A stretch of DNA of 36,104 nt. Origin: Paludibacteraceae bacterium. GTDB taxonomy: Bacteria; Bacteroidota; Bacteroidia; Bacteroidales; Paludibacteraceae. A model generated the notes under the pieces. The model saw only the letters and a program-made list of their open reading frames with translations, was not told where the DNA came from and ran no database searches. Below, piece by piece: positions 1 through 8,468 of the stretch; the stretch's first letter is position 1, and the number at the start of each line of letters is the position of its first letter. The stretch is taken from the NCBI GenBank assembly GCA_017961765.1, contig JAGCWQ010000158.1, positions 1 to 36,104 on the forward strand. The letters run 5' to 3'. Position numbers and translations under genes: made by a program.

Positions 1-2289
1 ACGTTGGGGCGTGCGAAGGTGCTTTCGATGAAGAAGGAGGAGCTCACCCTCCACATTGTGCCGTTCCGCAGGGAGGCTAATACGGTGAAAGGAGAGACCA
101 TCGAAAAGAAACTGAACGATATTTACCAACCATTGGGCAAGACCTTCAAGGTGGTGGTAGAGGAACGCTTCGGAGATGGTGAGGAGTATGATTTCGTGGA
201 GGATGGATTGACAGTCGAGGGTTCTGGTGTCATGGAGACGGAAACCGCAGAGATGTCGATGTTGAAGGTGATGTATAATGAAGAGAGGGGCTTTTCGAAG
301 GAGGAGAACCAAGCCTATCTCTTCCTTCTTCCGAAGTCTGCGACGGCAGGTGTCTTAGGTGACATGCCTCGTAACAAGCCAGTAGGCTATGTCTTTGCCG
401 ACCCTTCAACCGTCTATGCCGACGGTCACACGGTGGCGCATGAGATTGGTCACGGCATCTTTACCTTCGACCACGCCTTTGAATATTATCAAGGCGAACA
501 TGGGCAGACTGACAATTTGATGGACTACAAGGAAGGCACAAATAACAACAACCTCAAGGTTTGGCAATGGAGCGTCATGGATACGCACAAGAATTATGTG
601 TTGCCGTTCTTGGAGGCGGATGAGGATGGAATGGCTTTGACTAATGGATGGTATTTTACTTGGATTGGAGATGAAGTTAATGGATGGGCTATGGATGATG
701 TCGAAGATTTAGTAGAAGAGCATGAAAGATTGCTTAGGGAGTTTGATAACGATGGAGGGTCAGCGGACATAGCGAAAGAGCACTGGATGAATGTTATAAA
801 AGAAAATATTACAAATATAACCCCTGATGACGTTATTAATAATATTCACGAGGGAATTAAAACAGATATTTCTTTGCCCAAAAATCATGTATGGACATTT
901 ATTAGTCCTATTTCCTATGAAGAAGGATATGCTTCAACAAAGATGAAATTGTTGTTGTTTAAAGATAATGTAGTCTTGAAAAACTATAAAATTTCAAGTG
1001 TTGAAGAATTAGCGGAACATAAATACGTGAGGTCGGCATATTATTTCGATAGCGGAGATAAAACTTTTGGAGTCGTGGCCTTTTACAATTTTGAAAATGA
1101 GAAATCCGAATTGCAATGTGTATTGCTTATTGATATAAAAGAGCAGAATGACAAGGAAACAGTGTCTTTGGTGATGAATAAATGGGTGGAATTCCTTTTG
1201 TTTAAAAATGGATGTTTGTCTAATAGACAGTTGAAGGCAAAAACAGATCCTATCGCATTCACTGCCATGGCTCAGAATAATATATTGGTTCCTAAAAGCG
1301 TAGATATGGGAGGCGTTAAAGCATATTCATATTTGTATGAAGATTATGTTTTATACAAGTCTCCTGAGTCTATATATAAGTGGGCATATGTTAAGCCTAA
1401 TAATAAGTATGAGATTTCTTATGACATTTTTAATAATGGAGAGAATATTAACTATGATTATGTTTCTTCTTCGGAGTGTGTGAAAGTAACGTCTGTGGCT
1501 AATGATCTATTGGAGTTTGAGGTTAATCAATTGGGAGAAGAACAAGATGTCCCATGTGTTTTAGTGAGAAATGCTTGTACAAAAGAATGGATAGGAGCAA
1601 TAAATATGATTGTTTGTCCTCCAATATCAATTAATTTGAAGTTCGTTGTTTTGAATGGAAAAAATTGTAAGGGTGAAGATGTTTCGTGTCGTAATTTTGA
1701 TTTTGAATCGGCAAAAAAATATCTAAATGATATATATGGGGCAATTAATGTAACCTTCAATTATTCTCTTAAAAATTTAAGTGATTTTGATTACAAGAGG
1801 GTTGACAAAAACAATAATGATAAAATTGATGTGGATGCTAGGGATAAGGAATATAGGGGAAGTATTAAATCGGATTTGTCTGAATATTTCCAATCTAATA
1901 CATATATTTGTTTTATCAGTGCGTTGCCTTCTGATGATCCTTCTTGTGCTGGCATTGCTGCAAGAATTAATGATATTAATTTTTCTACATATGGAGAGGG
2001 AGCTTATCCAAACTTTTCTTCTGATCCTTATGTTTGGTTGTTTGATTCAGTTCATAAAAGTAAGTTAAGTATGAATGAGTCAATAGCTCATGAGTTGGGA
2101 CATGCGATATTTGGCTTAAGTCATCCTTTTGTGGAAATAACAGGTTTTACTAAGCCTAAGTATAATAAGGAAGAAAATAAAATGGAGCAATTAGATGATT
2201 TAAATATTATGAATTATCAAGTAGATCAAAGGAATGCTCAGTTAAGAGCTTATCAAGTGTTGAAAATACATAAGAAAAGAAAAAAATGA
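1..2289 (+). CDS. C-terminal part of a large protein with two zincin-like metalloprotease domains (5' end outside window)
   Basis: The frame is open from the first bases, so the gene almost certainly begins upstream; the TTG at 4 is not a convincing start. Counting residues from that TTG, domain 1 (about 14-200) has HEIGHGIFTFDH at 146-157 and the Met-turn-like NLMDY at 171-175. Domain 2 (about 540-761) has HELGHAIFGLSH at 696-707 and NIMNY at 734-738. Both begin with a beta strand followed by LNDIY, so they look like a diverged internal duplication. The spacing HExxHx6H differs from classical metzincins (HExxHxxGxxH), but His/Glu/His/His and the Met-turn suggest active zinc peptidases. The region between the domains is unrecognised. 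DNA after about 640 is clearly more AT-rich than before it. The HEIGH...NLMDY block followed by a variable tail is a layout I associate with polymorphic-toxin-like proteins of Bacteroidota. The stop overlaps the next start (ATGA). Function as a secreted or delivered protease effector is inferred. Confidence 0.7.
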   Translation, partial: TLGRAKVLSMKKEELTLHIVPFRREANTVKGETIEKKLNDIYQPLGKTFKVVVEERFGDGEEYDFVEDGLTVEGSGVMETETAEMSMLKVMYNEERGFSKEENQAYLFLLPKSATAGVLGDMPRNKPVGYVFADPSTVYADGHTVAHEIGHGIFTFDHAFEYYQGEHGQTDNLMDYKEGTNNNNLKVWQWSVMDTHKNYVLPFLEADEDGMALTNGWYFTWIGDEVNGWAMDDVEDLVEEHERLLREFDNDGGSADIAKEHWMNVIKENITNITPDDVINNIHEGIKTDISLPKNHVWTFISPISYEEGYASTKMKLLLFKDNVVLKNYKISSVEELAEHKYVRSAYYFDSGDKTFGVVAFYNFENEKSELQCVLLIDIKEQNDKETVSLVMNKWVEFLLFKNGCLSNRQLKAKTDPIAFTAMAQNNILVPKSVDMGGVKAYSYLYEDYVLYKSPESIYKWAYVKPNNKYEISYDIFNNGENINYDYVSSSECVKVTSVANDLLEFEVNQLGEEQDVPCVLVRNACTKEWIGAINMIVCPPISINLKFVVLNGKNCKGEDVSCRNFDFESAKKYLNDIYGAINVTFNYSLKNLSDFDYKRVDKNNNDKIDVDARDKEYRGSIKSDLSEYFQSNTYICFISALPSDDPSCAGIAARINDINFSTYGEGAYPNFSSDPYVWLFDSVHKSKLSMNESIAHELGHAIFGLSHPFVEITGFTKPKYNKEENKMEQLDDLNIMNYQVDQRNAQLRAYQVLKIHKKRKK

Positions 2290-3158
2290 AACAGAAAGGT
2301 GTGTTTTTATTGAGATTTTTTTTGCTCTCAATTGTTTTATTAAATACGTGGCAATGCAAGTCTAATGTTAAGGGATTTAGCAAAGATGGTTGTGGAATAG
2401 ATGTTTTGCGTGATTCTTCTAAAATGTCGTTATGCATTTTGGATTCATTTAAATTAAAGTATGGTAATCTTTCTCCTTTTTGTAGAACACAACTTGTTGA
2501 TTATGTCCTTGATAGTATTATGATGAATAATAATCCAAGTCCGTATCTGTATGAAGGGTGTGTCATATTTCTTGTTGATTATGTTCCTTCCTGTGATTAT
2601 ACTTTTTCTCAAAAAGAAAAGATTGTAAATGTTTTAAAGCGTAAATATGATTACGGACTAGGCTCTTTGTTTTTAAAATTTCGAGATACTGCCTTTTCAA
2701 CTCAATTTAGATGGATTCTTGAAAATCAGAGTCTTGATAAGTTTGCTTCGTTTCAAGTAGAGAGAATTCTTTTTCTGCAAAATGAAAAGAAAGTAATGGC
2801 AAAATGGAATCAAAAACTTGAAGAATTGAAGGTTGGAGGAGATGTTATGCCTGAAGAGTATGGGTTGATGATTTCTGATATAATAGAGGAAGGTCGTAGT
2901 CTTTGGCCTGAATTATGTTCTATACTGAAAACACATCCGAGGAAATACATTTTTACGAATTATTCGTATAAGGATGAATTGGAATATGAAGAGTTGCTTT
3001 TGTTTGTGATGGAAAAACTTAAAAGAGATGGACGCATTGATGTTGATTTGTCTGAATGTGTGTATCGACTTGTGGGTGATGGATATGTGTATTATAAATT
3101 GTCTGACAAGAGAATCCCCGAATTACTAAAGGAGTTGGAAAATAGGGTTTTTTATTGA
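2286..3158 (+). CDS. Exported immunity-like protein, DYxLDSI family, copy A
   Basis: A 290-residue protein with a hydrophobic N-terminal signal (residues 6-20). Cys24 could be a lipid attachment site, but the lipobox is weak. No known domain is recognised. It contains DYVLDSI at 72-78. Its C-terminal half (PRKYIFTNYSY, YEELLLF, a short GR-x-D-V block and a closing KELENR) lines up by eye with the genes at 3477, 12171 and 13326, so it belongs to a local paralogous family. The ATG lies inside the stop of the metalloprotease gene (ATGA overlap), which implies coupled translation. An exported small protein coupled to a protease-toxin-like gene is typical of an immunity protein; that role is inferred. 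The gene is AT-rich, like the 3' part of its upstream partner. Confidence 0.72.
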   Translation: MKQKGVFLLRFFLLSIVLLNTWQCKSNVKGFSKDGCGIDVLRDSSKMSLCILDSFKLKYGNLSPFCRTQLVDYVLDSIMMNNNPSPYLYEGCVIFLVDYVPSCDYTFSQKEKIVNVLKRKYDYGLGSLFLKFRDTAFSTQFRWILENQSLDKFASFQVERILFLQNEKKVMAKWNQKLEELKVGGDVMPEEYGLMISDIIEEGRSLWPELCSILKTHPRKYIFTNYSYKDELEYEELLLFVMEKLKRDGRIDVDLSECVYRLVGDGYVYYKLSDKRIPELLKELENRVFY

Positions 3159-3476
3159 TTATTGTAAATATAATTATTCTGGTAGAAGTAATCTGTGTGT
3201 CCAAGGATTTCTATCATGGACAACTATTTTTATCCTTGGGGAAGTAATTATACGTGAGTGAAATGGAATTAGCACTTTTGTCTTATGTTAATATTCCCCT
3301 ATAATTTCTTATCTTTACCCATCAAAAACTAAGCGCGATGAAATACCTGATTGGCATACAGACATTTGAGGAGATAATCACGGGCGGTTACTAAAAATAG
3401 TGCTATACAAGATATATAGATTAAACAAAAATCGTTTAACTCTCAGTTTTTTAACGGCTTCTAAATATAGTAGATT
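3159..3476. other. Intergenic region with a gene remnant and an inverted repeat
   Basis: These 318 bases carry no intact gene. They contain an 8-bp inverted repeat CCAAGGAT (3201-3208) / ATCCTTGG (3232-3239) with a 23-nt loop and no T-run, and a promoter-like TATCTTTA at about 3310-3317. An 18-codon fragment of an AAA-ATPase-like gene follows (3338-3394, listed separately). No good TAnnTTTG promoter is visible directly before the gene at 3477. Confidence 0.5.
3338..3394 (+). pseudogene. N-terminal remnant of an AAA-ATPase-like (PF09820-type) gene
   Basis: ATG followed by 17 codons reads MKYLIGIQTFEEIITGGY and then TAA. This closely matches the start of the abundant Bacteroidota ATP-binding proteins that begin MKYPIGIQ.F..I...GY and continue with VYVDKT and a Walker-type region (recalled from the family, not searched). 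Nothing of the rest of the protein follows. A second, more degraded piece lies at 4493-4671, so the two remnants flank the immunity-like gene at 3477. Confidence 0.6.
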
Positions 3477-4457
3477 ATGAAACAGCTGTTTGGAATATGC
3501 GTTTTTGTGTTTTTGTCTATTTCCGTAGCCTCTGCGAATGACAGACTCTCAATTGTAAAAACGAATGCAAAGGGGCAGGAGAAGACCTCTTTTGAATTGT
3601 TGGCGGAGATAAAAGGCATAGTTGATACGTTGGAAGAAAAGGACTCTTTGTCGAGATTTTCTTACATGGACTATTGCCTTGATAGTATTTTGTTTCAGAG
3701 TAAGGAAAAGTACAAAAGGCTTTATTTGGCACAGCAGATGTGTGAAGATTCGTTTTTTTATTTCTTTTCGTCAAAGCAAAAAGCGCTCTATCTTGAGGCA
3801 ATCTTGAAGGAACGATACTATGATCTATGTTTCTGGAATTTAGATATGAGATGGGGACCGGATTCTTCTTGCGAAACGGATTGTATATGTAGGTTGCTGA
3901 TGGATAATGGGTCTGATGAAATTTTGAATTCCGTCAGGAATGCTCGTGACGAGTTGACTCAAATGCAATGTGAGGAGTGCATGAAATTGGATCATAAATT
4001 GTTTTACAGGCAGTTGTTGTTGGGACTGCATGACAATAGTCAGATAGATTCTTTGTTTCAAAATATGATTACTGCTTCTAAATCAAAAAAGAAGATGGAA
4101 ATAAGCAATGCCCTTATTCCTCACCTCTTCTTAGTAAAGTGGTTCAAATATAGAAAAGAAGATTTTTTTGATGTGGTATGTGCTGTTATTCAAGAAAATA
4201 AGAATGCTTACTTTAAATATGATTTTTGTGTTCAGTCTATTAATGTGGAATGTTCGATTTGGCATAAATATCTTGATTACTTTTTGGTGGAATTGCTAAA
4301 TAAAAGGATTGTTGGATTTCCTAAATTCACGAAGAATTCTCGGGTCTTTTTAACGATTAAGGGGGTGGAGCATTGGACTTTATCCAACAAATATAAACAA
4401 GAAGTCATAAAATGGATGAAAGAGCATCGGTCGGACTATGTGATACGGGAGGAGTAG
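3477..4457 (+). CDS. Exported immunity-like protein, DYxLDSI family, copy B
   Basis: A 326-residue protein with a clear signal peptide (MKQLFGICVF... cleavage likely after VASA, residue 20) and no recognised domain. It carries DYCLDSI at 65-71, FYRQLLLGL in the middle, KNAYFKYDF, ELLNKRIVGFPKF and a closing EVIKWMKEHRSDY. These blocks line up in the same order with copies A (2286), C (12171) and D (13326); C has YERLLLNM, PMKYVFE, TLEGFPD and EVLSWCKSHQKDY. The protein has many Cys residues, compatible with disulfides outside the cytoplasm. It is AT-rich and sits between two fragments of one AAA-ATPase-like gene, so it was probably brought in or shuffled by recombination. The immunity role is inferred from paralogy and position. 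Confidence 0.7.
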   Translation: MKQLFGICVFVFLSISVASANDRLSIVKTNAKGQEKTSFELLAEIKGIVDTLEEKDSLSRFSYMDYCLDSILFQSKEKYKRLYLAQQMCEDSFFYFFSSKQKALYLEAILKERYYDLCFWNLDMRWGPDSSCETDCICRLLMDNGSDEILNSVRNARDELTQMQCEECMKLDHKLFYRQLLLGLHDNSQIDSLFQNMITASKSKKKMEISNALIPHLFLVKWFKYRKEDFFDVVCAVIQENKNAYFKYDFCVQSINVECSIWHKYLDYFLVELLNKRIVGFPKFTKNSRVFLTIKGVEHWTLSNKYKQEVIKWMKEHRSDYVIREE

Positions 4458-4492
4458 AAAACAGGCTTCTATTCCCTTATCCTTACATCCAG

Positions 4493-4671
4493 AAGTACTC
4501 CATTGACATACAGACATTAGATGAGATAATCACAGCTTACGTCTATGAGGACAAGAATGATTTGGTCTACAAGCTAATAAGACCTCATTATGTAATTGTA
4601 TGGAGAAGGAGTGGAAAAATATTAGGTTTTTCGAGGAGGCTTCTTGTTAGCTATTTTGAAAAACGGAAGTC
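4493..4671 (+). pseudogene. Degraded N-terminal remnant of an AAA-ATPase-like (PF09820-type) gene
   Basis: In one frame the DNA reads KYSIDIQTLDEIIT, then AYVYEDKNDLVYKLIRPH, then a scrambled stretch including GKILGFSRRLLVSYFE. This follows the family pattern KYPIGIQTFDEII..GYVYVDKTDLVYKL...SRPRRFGKSLLVST, but the P-loop region is broken and the frame ends at 4705 without the rest of the protein. The open frame starting at 4412 overlaps the end of the gene at 3477 and is not credible as a gene of its own. DNA at 4503-4540 resembles 3353-3390 of the other remnant. Confidence 0.55.
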
Positions 4672-4705
4672 CATGCCATTTTTCCCCGTTTTTGCAGTAC
4701 AATAA

Positions 4706-5128
4706 AAAAAATAGGTAGGAGTGTTGCTGTGTTTTTTCAAAAAACATTACCTTTGCGGAAGTTTTTTGAGTTTAACTTTCTCATAATAATTGTATGAATC
4801 GATTTATAAGTTCGGTAGTCCTTATTTTGAGTGTGCGCTAATCTATGCATGAATCGGAAATGGAAGATGGAACGGAAGAATCTGGATTTTGAATGTTAGT
4901 TATGATTAATTATGGAGGGAAAACACGAAAATCAAGAGAAATAAAATGAAAAATGCTCAATTTTTTATGGCGTGCTCTGTGAATTGAATTACAGACCTAT
5001 TCGTTTAGTTTATTATTACTAACGTTCGACCATGGTTGAGGGATGCGAGAATAAATTTTATTTTAAACGTTCTCCCTATTTGATGAAATGGAATCTAAGA
5101 CATAAGAAGTTGACTATTAAATAGATTG
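4706..5128. other. Long gene-free gap with a promoter and two peptide stubs
   Basis: About 420 bases lie between the ATPase remnant and the large secreted protein. A good Bacteroidota promoter (4724-4755) is followed by a 15-codon stub at 4794-4841 that looks like the start of a signal peptide and then stops, and by another short stub near 4945-4986. The rest is AT-rich with no recognised feature. It may be a long leader for the gene at 5129 or the scar of a lost secreted-protein gene. Confidence 0.45.
4724..4755 (+). promoter_or_regulatory. Putative Bacteroidota sigma-A promoter
   Basis: TTG at 4724-4726 (-33-like, preceded by GTG rather than T), a 21-base spacer, and TACCTTTG at 4748-4755, which fits the TAnnTTTG -7 consensus. 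Transcription would start near 4762 and could drive the 5129-10577 pair through a leader of about 370 bases. Confidence 0.5.
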
Positions 5129-8100
5129 ATGGAACAGTTCGTGAAATATGTTATGAAAGCAACCGTGAAATGTATATGCGATAGGCAAATGGTACTTTCT
5201 TTGTCTCGATTTTTGTTGACCTTAGTGTTGTGTCTACAAGGTTTGTTGGCATATTCCCAAACAGGGTTTAATCCGCCTAAAAATCTCACACCTGATTACT
5301 CTGCCTTGAAACAGAGTACGACGGAGTTGTTGGATAAACTGAAATCCTCCAATTATGGGAATGACTTTAATACGTTGAAGGGCACGCTTTCTACTCTCTC
5401 CTCTGAATTGAGTAAGGAGAACGTCTCCCAAATGTCGGTGCAGGCATTGACCGAGTCGGCTAAGTCGGAGTTCGAGAAATTGAAAAGTAATTCCGACCTC
5501 TCTAATAAGGTGGAGGAACTAAAAGGGCCTTTTGAGAAATTCAAAGAGTCGGGAACTACTGCTTTTGATCGGGCGAAAAGCCTTATAGACAACGGAGTAG
5601 CGGTCTCCATGCCTGTTACCGTTCCTTATTTGGACAATGGTCCGTTCGCCATCCGCATATCTTTTGATTCCCTGCGTTTTGTCCGAGGTAATGATTTTGA
5701 CGAGGTGGAGGATGACAATACGTTGGTGAACGTGGATGCCACCTTCAATTTCCCATTCGCCACTTCGTCTGATGGTTCGCATGTTGTGCGTTTTCATGGC
5801 GATGGAATTCGTCTGGAGGGTGGCAATCGAGCATCTCGTATCTATCTGGCTTCCGATCATAGGATTGACTTGATGAAAAACAAAGTCGCCATAGAGATTC
5901 TTTCTGCTTTTCCAAAGGGAGGAAAGGCTTTGGGTAACTGTGCGACTGGGGATAGTACGTGGTTGGATTTTGATTGTAACGGTGTGCAGGACATGAGCCT
6001 TTGTGGAAGGTTCTTGTTCAGCCAGTCTTTTATCACGGCAGCCACGAAAGGTCATGAGACGGATACGGTGATGGCCTACTTCTCTTTCATGTACAGTTCG
6101 GGCATGATCGCGAAGATTTGTTTCTCGGATTCGTTCCGGGTTAAGGGGTGTGGCGATTTCGTCTTCAAGGTAGAGGATGCTATTGTCGACTTGAGCGACG
6201 AGCGGAATGGAAATGGATTCTCTATGCCTGATGGCTATTGGGATGAGAGCGGTCTGCCTGTGGAGGCTTGGTCTGGATTCTTCCTCTCTAAATTGGCGGT
6301 TCGCTTCCCTAGTAATTTGGATTTCAACAAGAAAAAAGATAAGCAAGCCACGTTGGAGGTCAAAAATGTCTTGATAGACGACTATGGCTTCACCGGAAAC
6401 TTCCTTTTGAGGGATTTCATTGATACGAGAGGAGATGATAAGAATAGTGGCTTGGCGTTGGCTGTGGATACGATCGGAGTTTCCTTCTGGCAAGGCGAAT
6501 TTAGCGATGGTTTGATTTCAGGTAGGGCGGATGTCCCTTTCTTGAAGAAAGAGGAGGGTAAGGCGGCGCCGGGCAAGGATGATGGCTCGGATGACGGAGA
6601 TGGAAATAACGGAGACGAAATCGAGGGCTATCCATTGGGTTTTCGTGGACATATCGGCTATAATGCGGCGCAGGACAAATATTTGTATAGTATCAATGCC
6701 TCTCTGAAGGCAGATCAACATTTCAAGGTGCCGTTTACGAACAAGGCATCCATAGATATAACGAAGGATAGTTATCTGGAGGTGGGCAACGAGAATTCAG
6801 AACAGAAATTCGGGGCCACTTTGTGCTTGAACGGTGCGTTGAACATAGAGTCTACGTTGAATTTGAAAGGTGTCCGATTTGAGGGCTTGCGATTGTCTTC
6901 CTTGTCTCCTCATGTTGCTGTGAAAGCCTTCTCATTGGTCGGCAAAGCGGGCTTCTCTGTAGGTGGTTTCGGCATAGAGTTGAAGAAGATTGGACTGAAG
7001 ACACCACATGTCAGCGTGGGCGGTGGTACTTTGTCGACGGCTGAAAATGAAAAGGATAAGGCTGATTTGAGCCTCGAAGCACAAATCTCGCTCATGGCAG
7101 GCGAGGGTGGAATCGGTGCTGGCGTTGGTCTCGATGTCCATGCGGAACATGAGAACAGGTGGAAAGTCAAGGGCTTGACCATCAATAAAATCATGCTCGA
7201 TTTGGATTTCTCAGCCTTCCACTTGAAGGGTGAAATCGAGCGGTTTAAAAATGATAACCAATATGGAGACGGATTCTCGGGTAGCATGTTGCTCTCACTG
7301 AAAGAGTTCGGTTTTGGTGTACAGGGCGAAGCCAAGTTCGGAAAAGTTAGGCAACAAGATGGAAAACTTTTGAAATATTGGTTTACAAATGCGACGGCCG
7401 ATTTGTCTGGAGCTAAGATCCTCCTGTTCCCTCCAGGTGTCTTCTTGAAGTCGTTCAGCGGTGGCGCTTACCATCACATGTCACGTGAATCGTATGCGAC
7501 AAAGGAAACCAAGGTGGTTCAGTTGGCCTCTAAAGATCAGTATAAACCAAACAAGGACATTCAGTTTGGCTTCTTGGCAGGTGTCGGTGCTTATTTTATG
7601 GATGATAAACTCTGTAGTGCGAATGTGGAGTTTGAGATGAACTTCAATACCAATTGGGGTGTGAACTATGTGCGTTTGGCAGGTATTGCCTCCATCTTAG
7701 CTCCATTGAAGGTGTCTGACATCAAGGCCGATGGAATGATTGCGGGTTGGTTGCTTGCAGAGTATGACCGTCCGAACAAGACGTTCCATGCGGAGATAGA
7801 AGCGAACATAAATGCATTTAGTGGCTTGTTGGAAGGAAAAGCAAATCTTCAGATTCACTCAGATCCGAAAGAGTGGTATTTCTGGATGGGAACACGAAGC
7901 AATCCGAACTATTTGAAATTTGCAAGTTTGGTGAAGGCAGAGAGTTACTTCATGTTGGGTGTGATAGAGACGCCTATGCCGCCGATGAGGGAGAAGTTGG
8001 CAGCCAAATTGAATGCCGCTCCTTCCAATGCTATCGGAAAGGAAGATCAGATACAGAAAGGACAAGGTTTTGCCTTCGGTATAGCGTTGGAGGCAGGAGG

Positions 8101-8455
8101 TCAATTGTCATTGCCACTTGATATCCTATTCGCACATTTCTATTTCTTGGCGGGAACGGATATCATGGTCGTAAATCAAAATTGCGGCAATTTGAATTGG
8201 CGTGCCTCCGGACAAGCTTATCTTTGTGCCGATGGTGGCGTGGGTGCTACACTTTATTATCCTTGGTGGTGTAAGTGGCATCCTTGTATAAAGAGTAAGG
8301 AGTTTAATATCTTATCAGGAACAGTGACGACTATACTCACAGGCGAAATACCATCTCCGGTTAAGGTGAGCGGTGAATTGCATGTTAAATGTAAGTTGTT
8401 CTTTATTCCTATGCCAAAAATCAATATAAAGGCTACGATAGGTAAAGGATGTTAA
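5129..8455 (+). CDS. Very large secreted beta-rich protein of unknown function
   Basis: About 1108 residues. The start is uncertain: ATG 5129, 5153 or 5189 are all in frame, and the hydrophobic signal FLLTLVLCLQGLLAYSQ works best with the two later ones; cleavage is likely after AYSQ. The mature N-terminus (about 50-150) is rich in Leu/Ser/Lys and probably helical. A long beta-strand-rich section follows, then an acidic Gly/Asp linker (about 475-505), then another beta-rich section with many alternating hydrophobic residues. The end is Cys-rich (CADGG, WWCKWHPC, final GKGC) with an ILSG...TGEIPSP pattern. I recall similar ends in large secreted proteins of Flavobacteriia that sit beside fibronectin-III proteins and toxin-like genes, but cannot verify this here. 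It is 13 bases from the fibronectin-III gene, hence an operon. It may form a secreted shell or stalk component; function is unknown. Confidence 0.7.
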   Translation: MEQFVKYVMKATVKCICDRQMVLSLSRFLLTLVLCLQGLLAYSQTGFNPPKNLTPDYSALKQSTTELLDKLKSSNYGNDFNTLKGTLSTLSSELSKENVSQMSVQALTESAKSEFEKLKSNSDLSNKVEELKGPFEKFKESGTTAFDRAKSLIDNGVAVSMPVTVPYLDNGPFAIRISFDSLRFVRGNDFDEVEDDNTLVNVDATFNFPFATSSDGSHVVRFHGDGIRLEGGNRASRIYLASDHRIDLMKNKVAIEILSAFPKGGKALGNCATGDSTWLDFDCNGVQDMSLCGRFLFSQSFITAATKGHETDTVMAYFSFMYSSGMIAKICFSDSFRVKGCGDFVFKVEDAIVDLSDERNGNGFSMPDGYWDESGLPVEAWSGFFLSKLAVRFPSNLDFNKKKDKQATLEVKNVLIDDYGFTGNFLLRDFIDTRGDDKNSGLALAVDTIGVSFWQGEFSDGLISGRADVPFLKKEEGKAAPGKDDGSDDGDGNNGDEIEGYPLGFRGHIGYNAAQDKYLYSINASLKADQHFKVPFTNKASIDITKDSYLEVGNENSEQKFGATLCLNGALNIESTLNLKGVRFEGLRLSSLSPHVAVKAFSLVGKAGFSVGGFGIELKKIGLKTPHVSVGGGTLSTAENEKDKADLSLEAQISLMAGEGGIGAGVGLDVHAEHENRWKVKGLTINKIMLDLDFSAFHLKGEIERFKNDNQYGDGFSGSMLLSLKEFGFGVQGEAKFGKVRQQDGKLLKYWFTNATADLSGAKILLFPPGVFLKSFSGGAYHHMSRESYATKETKVVQLASKDQYKPNKDIQFGFLAGVGAYFMDDKLCSANVEFEMNFNTNWGVNYVRLAGIASILAPLKVSDIKADGMIAGWLLAEYDRPNKTFHAEIEANINAFSGLLEGKANLQIHSDPKEWYFWMGTRSNPNYLKFASLVKAESYFMLGVIETPMPPMREKLAAKLNAAPSNAIGKEDQIQKGQGFAFGIALEAGGQLSLPLDILFAHFYFLAGTDIMVVNQNCGNLNWRASGQAYLCADGGVGATLYYPWWCKWHPCIKSKEFNILSGTVTTILTGEIPSPVKVSGELHVKCKLFFIPMPKINIKATIGKGC

Positions 8456-8468
8456 TGATTAATGTGAA

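Noticed and set aside
436-474. Calling the first HEIGH site a classical metzincin
   Set aside because: The third His is one residue further away than in HExxHxxGxxH and there is no Gly at the usual place, so only 'zincin-like' is supported.
3201-3239. CCAAGGAT/ATCCTTGG inverted repeat as a terminator
   Set aside because: The loop is 23 bases long and no T-run follows; kept only as a note in the intergenic entry.
4412-4705. 97-codon open frame overlapping the end of the gene at 3477
   Set aside because: Its first part overlaps a credible gene out of frame, and the rest is the degraded ATPase remnant; treated as a pseudogene fragment.
5519-6493. 324-codon open frame on the minus strand
   Set aside because: It lies wholly inside the large secreted protein and has the Arg/Ile/His-rich composition of an antisense shadow frame.
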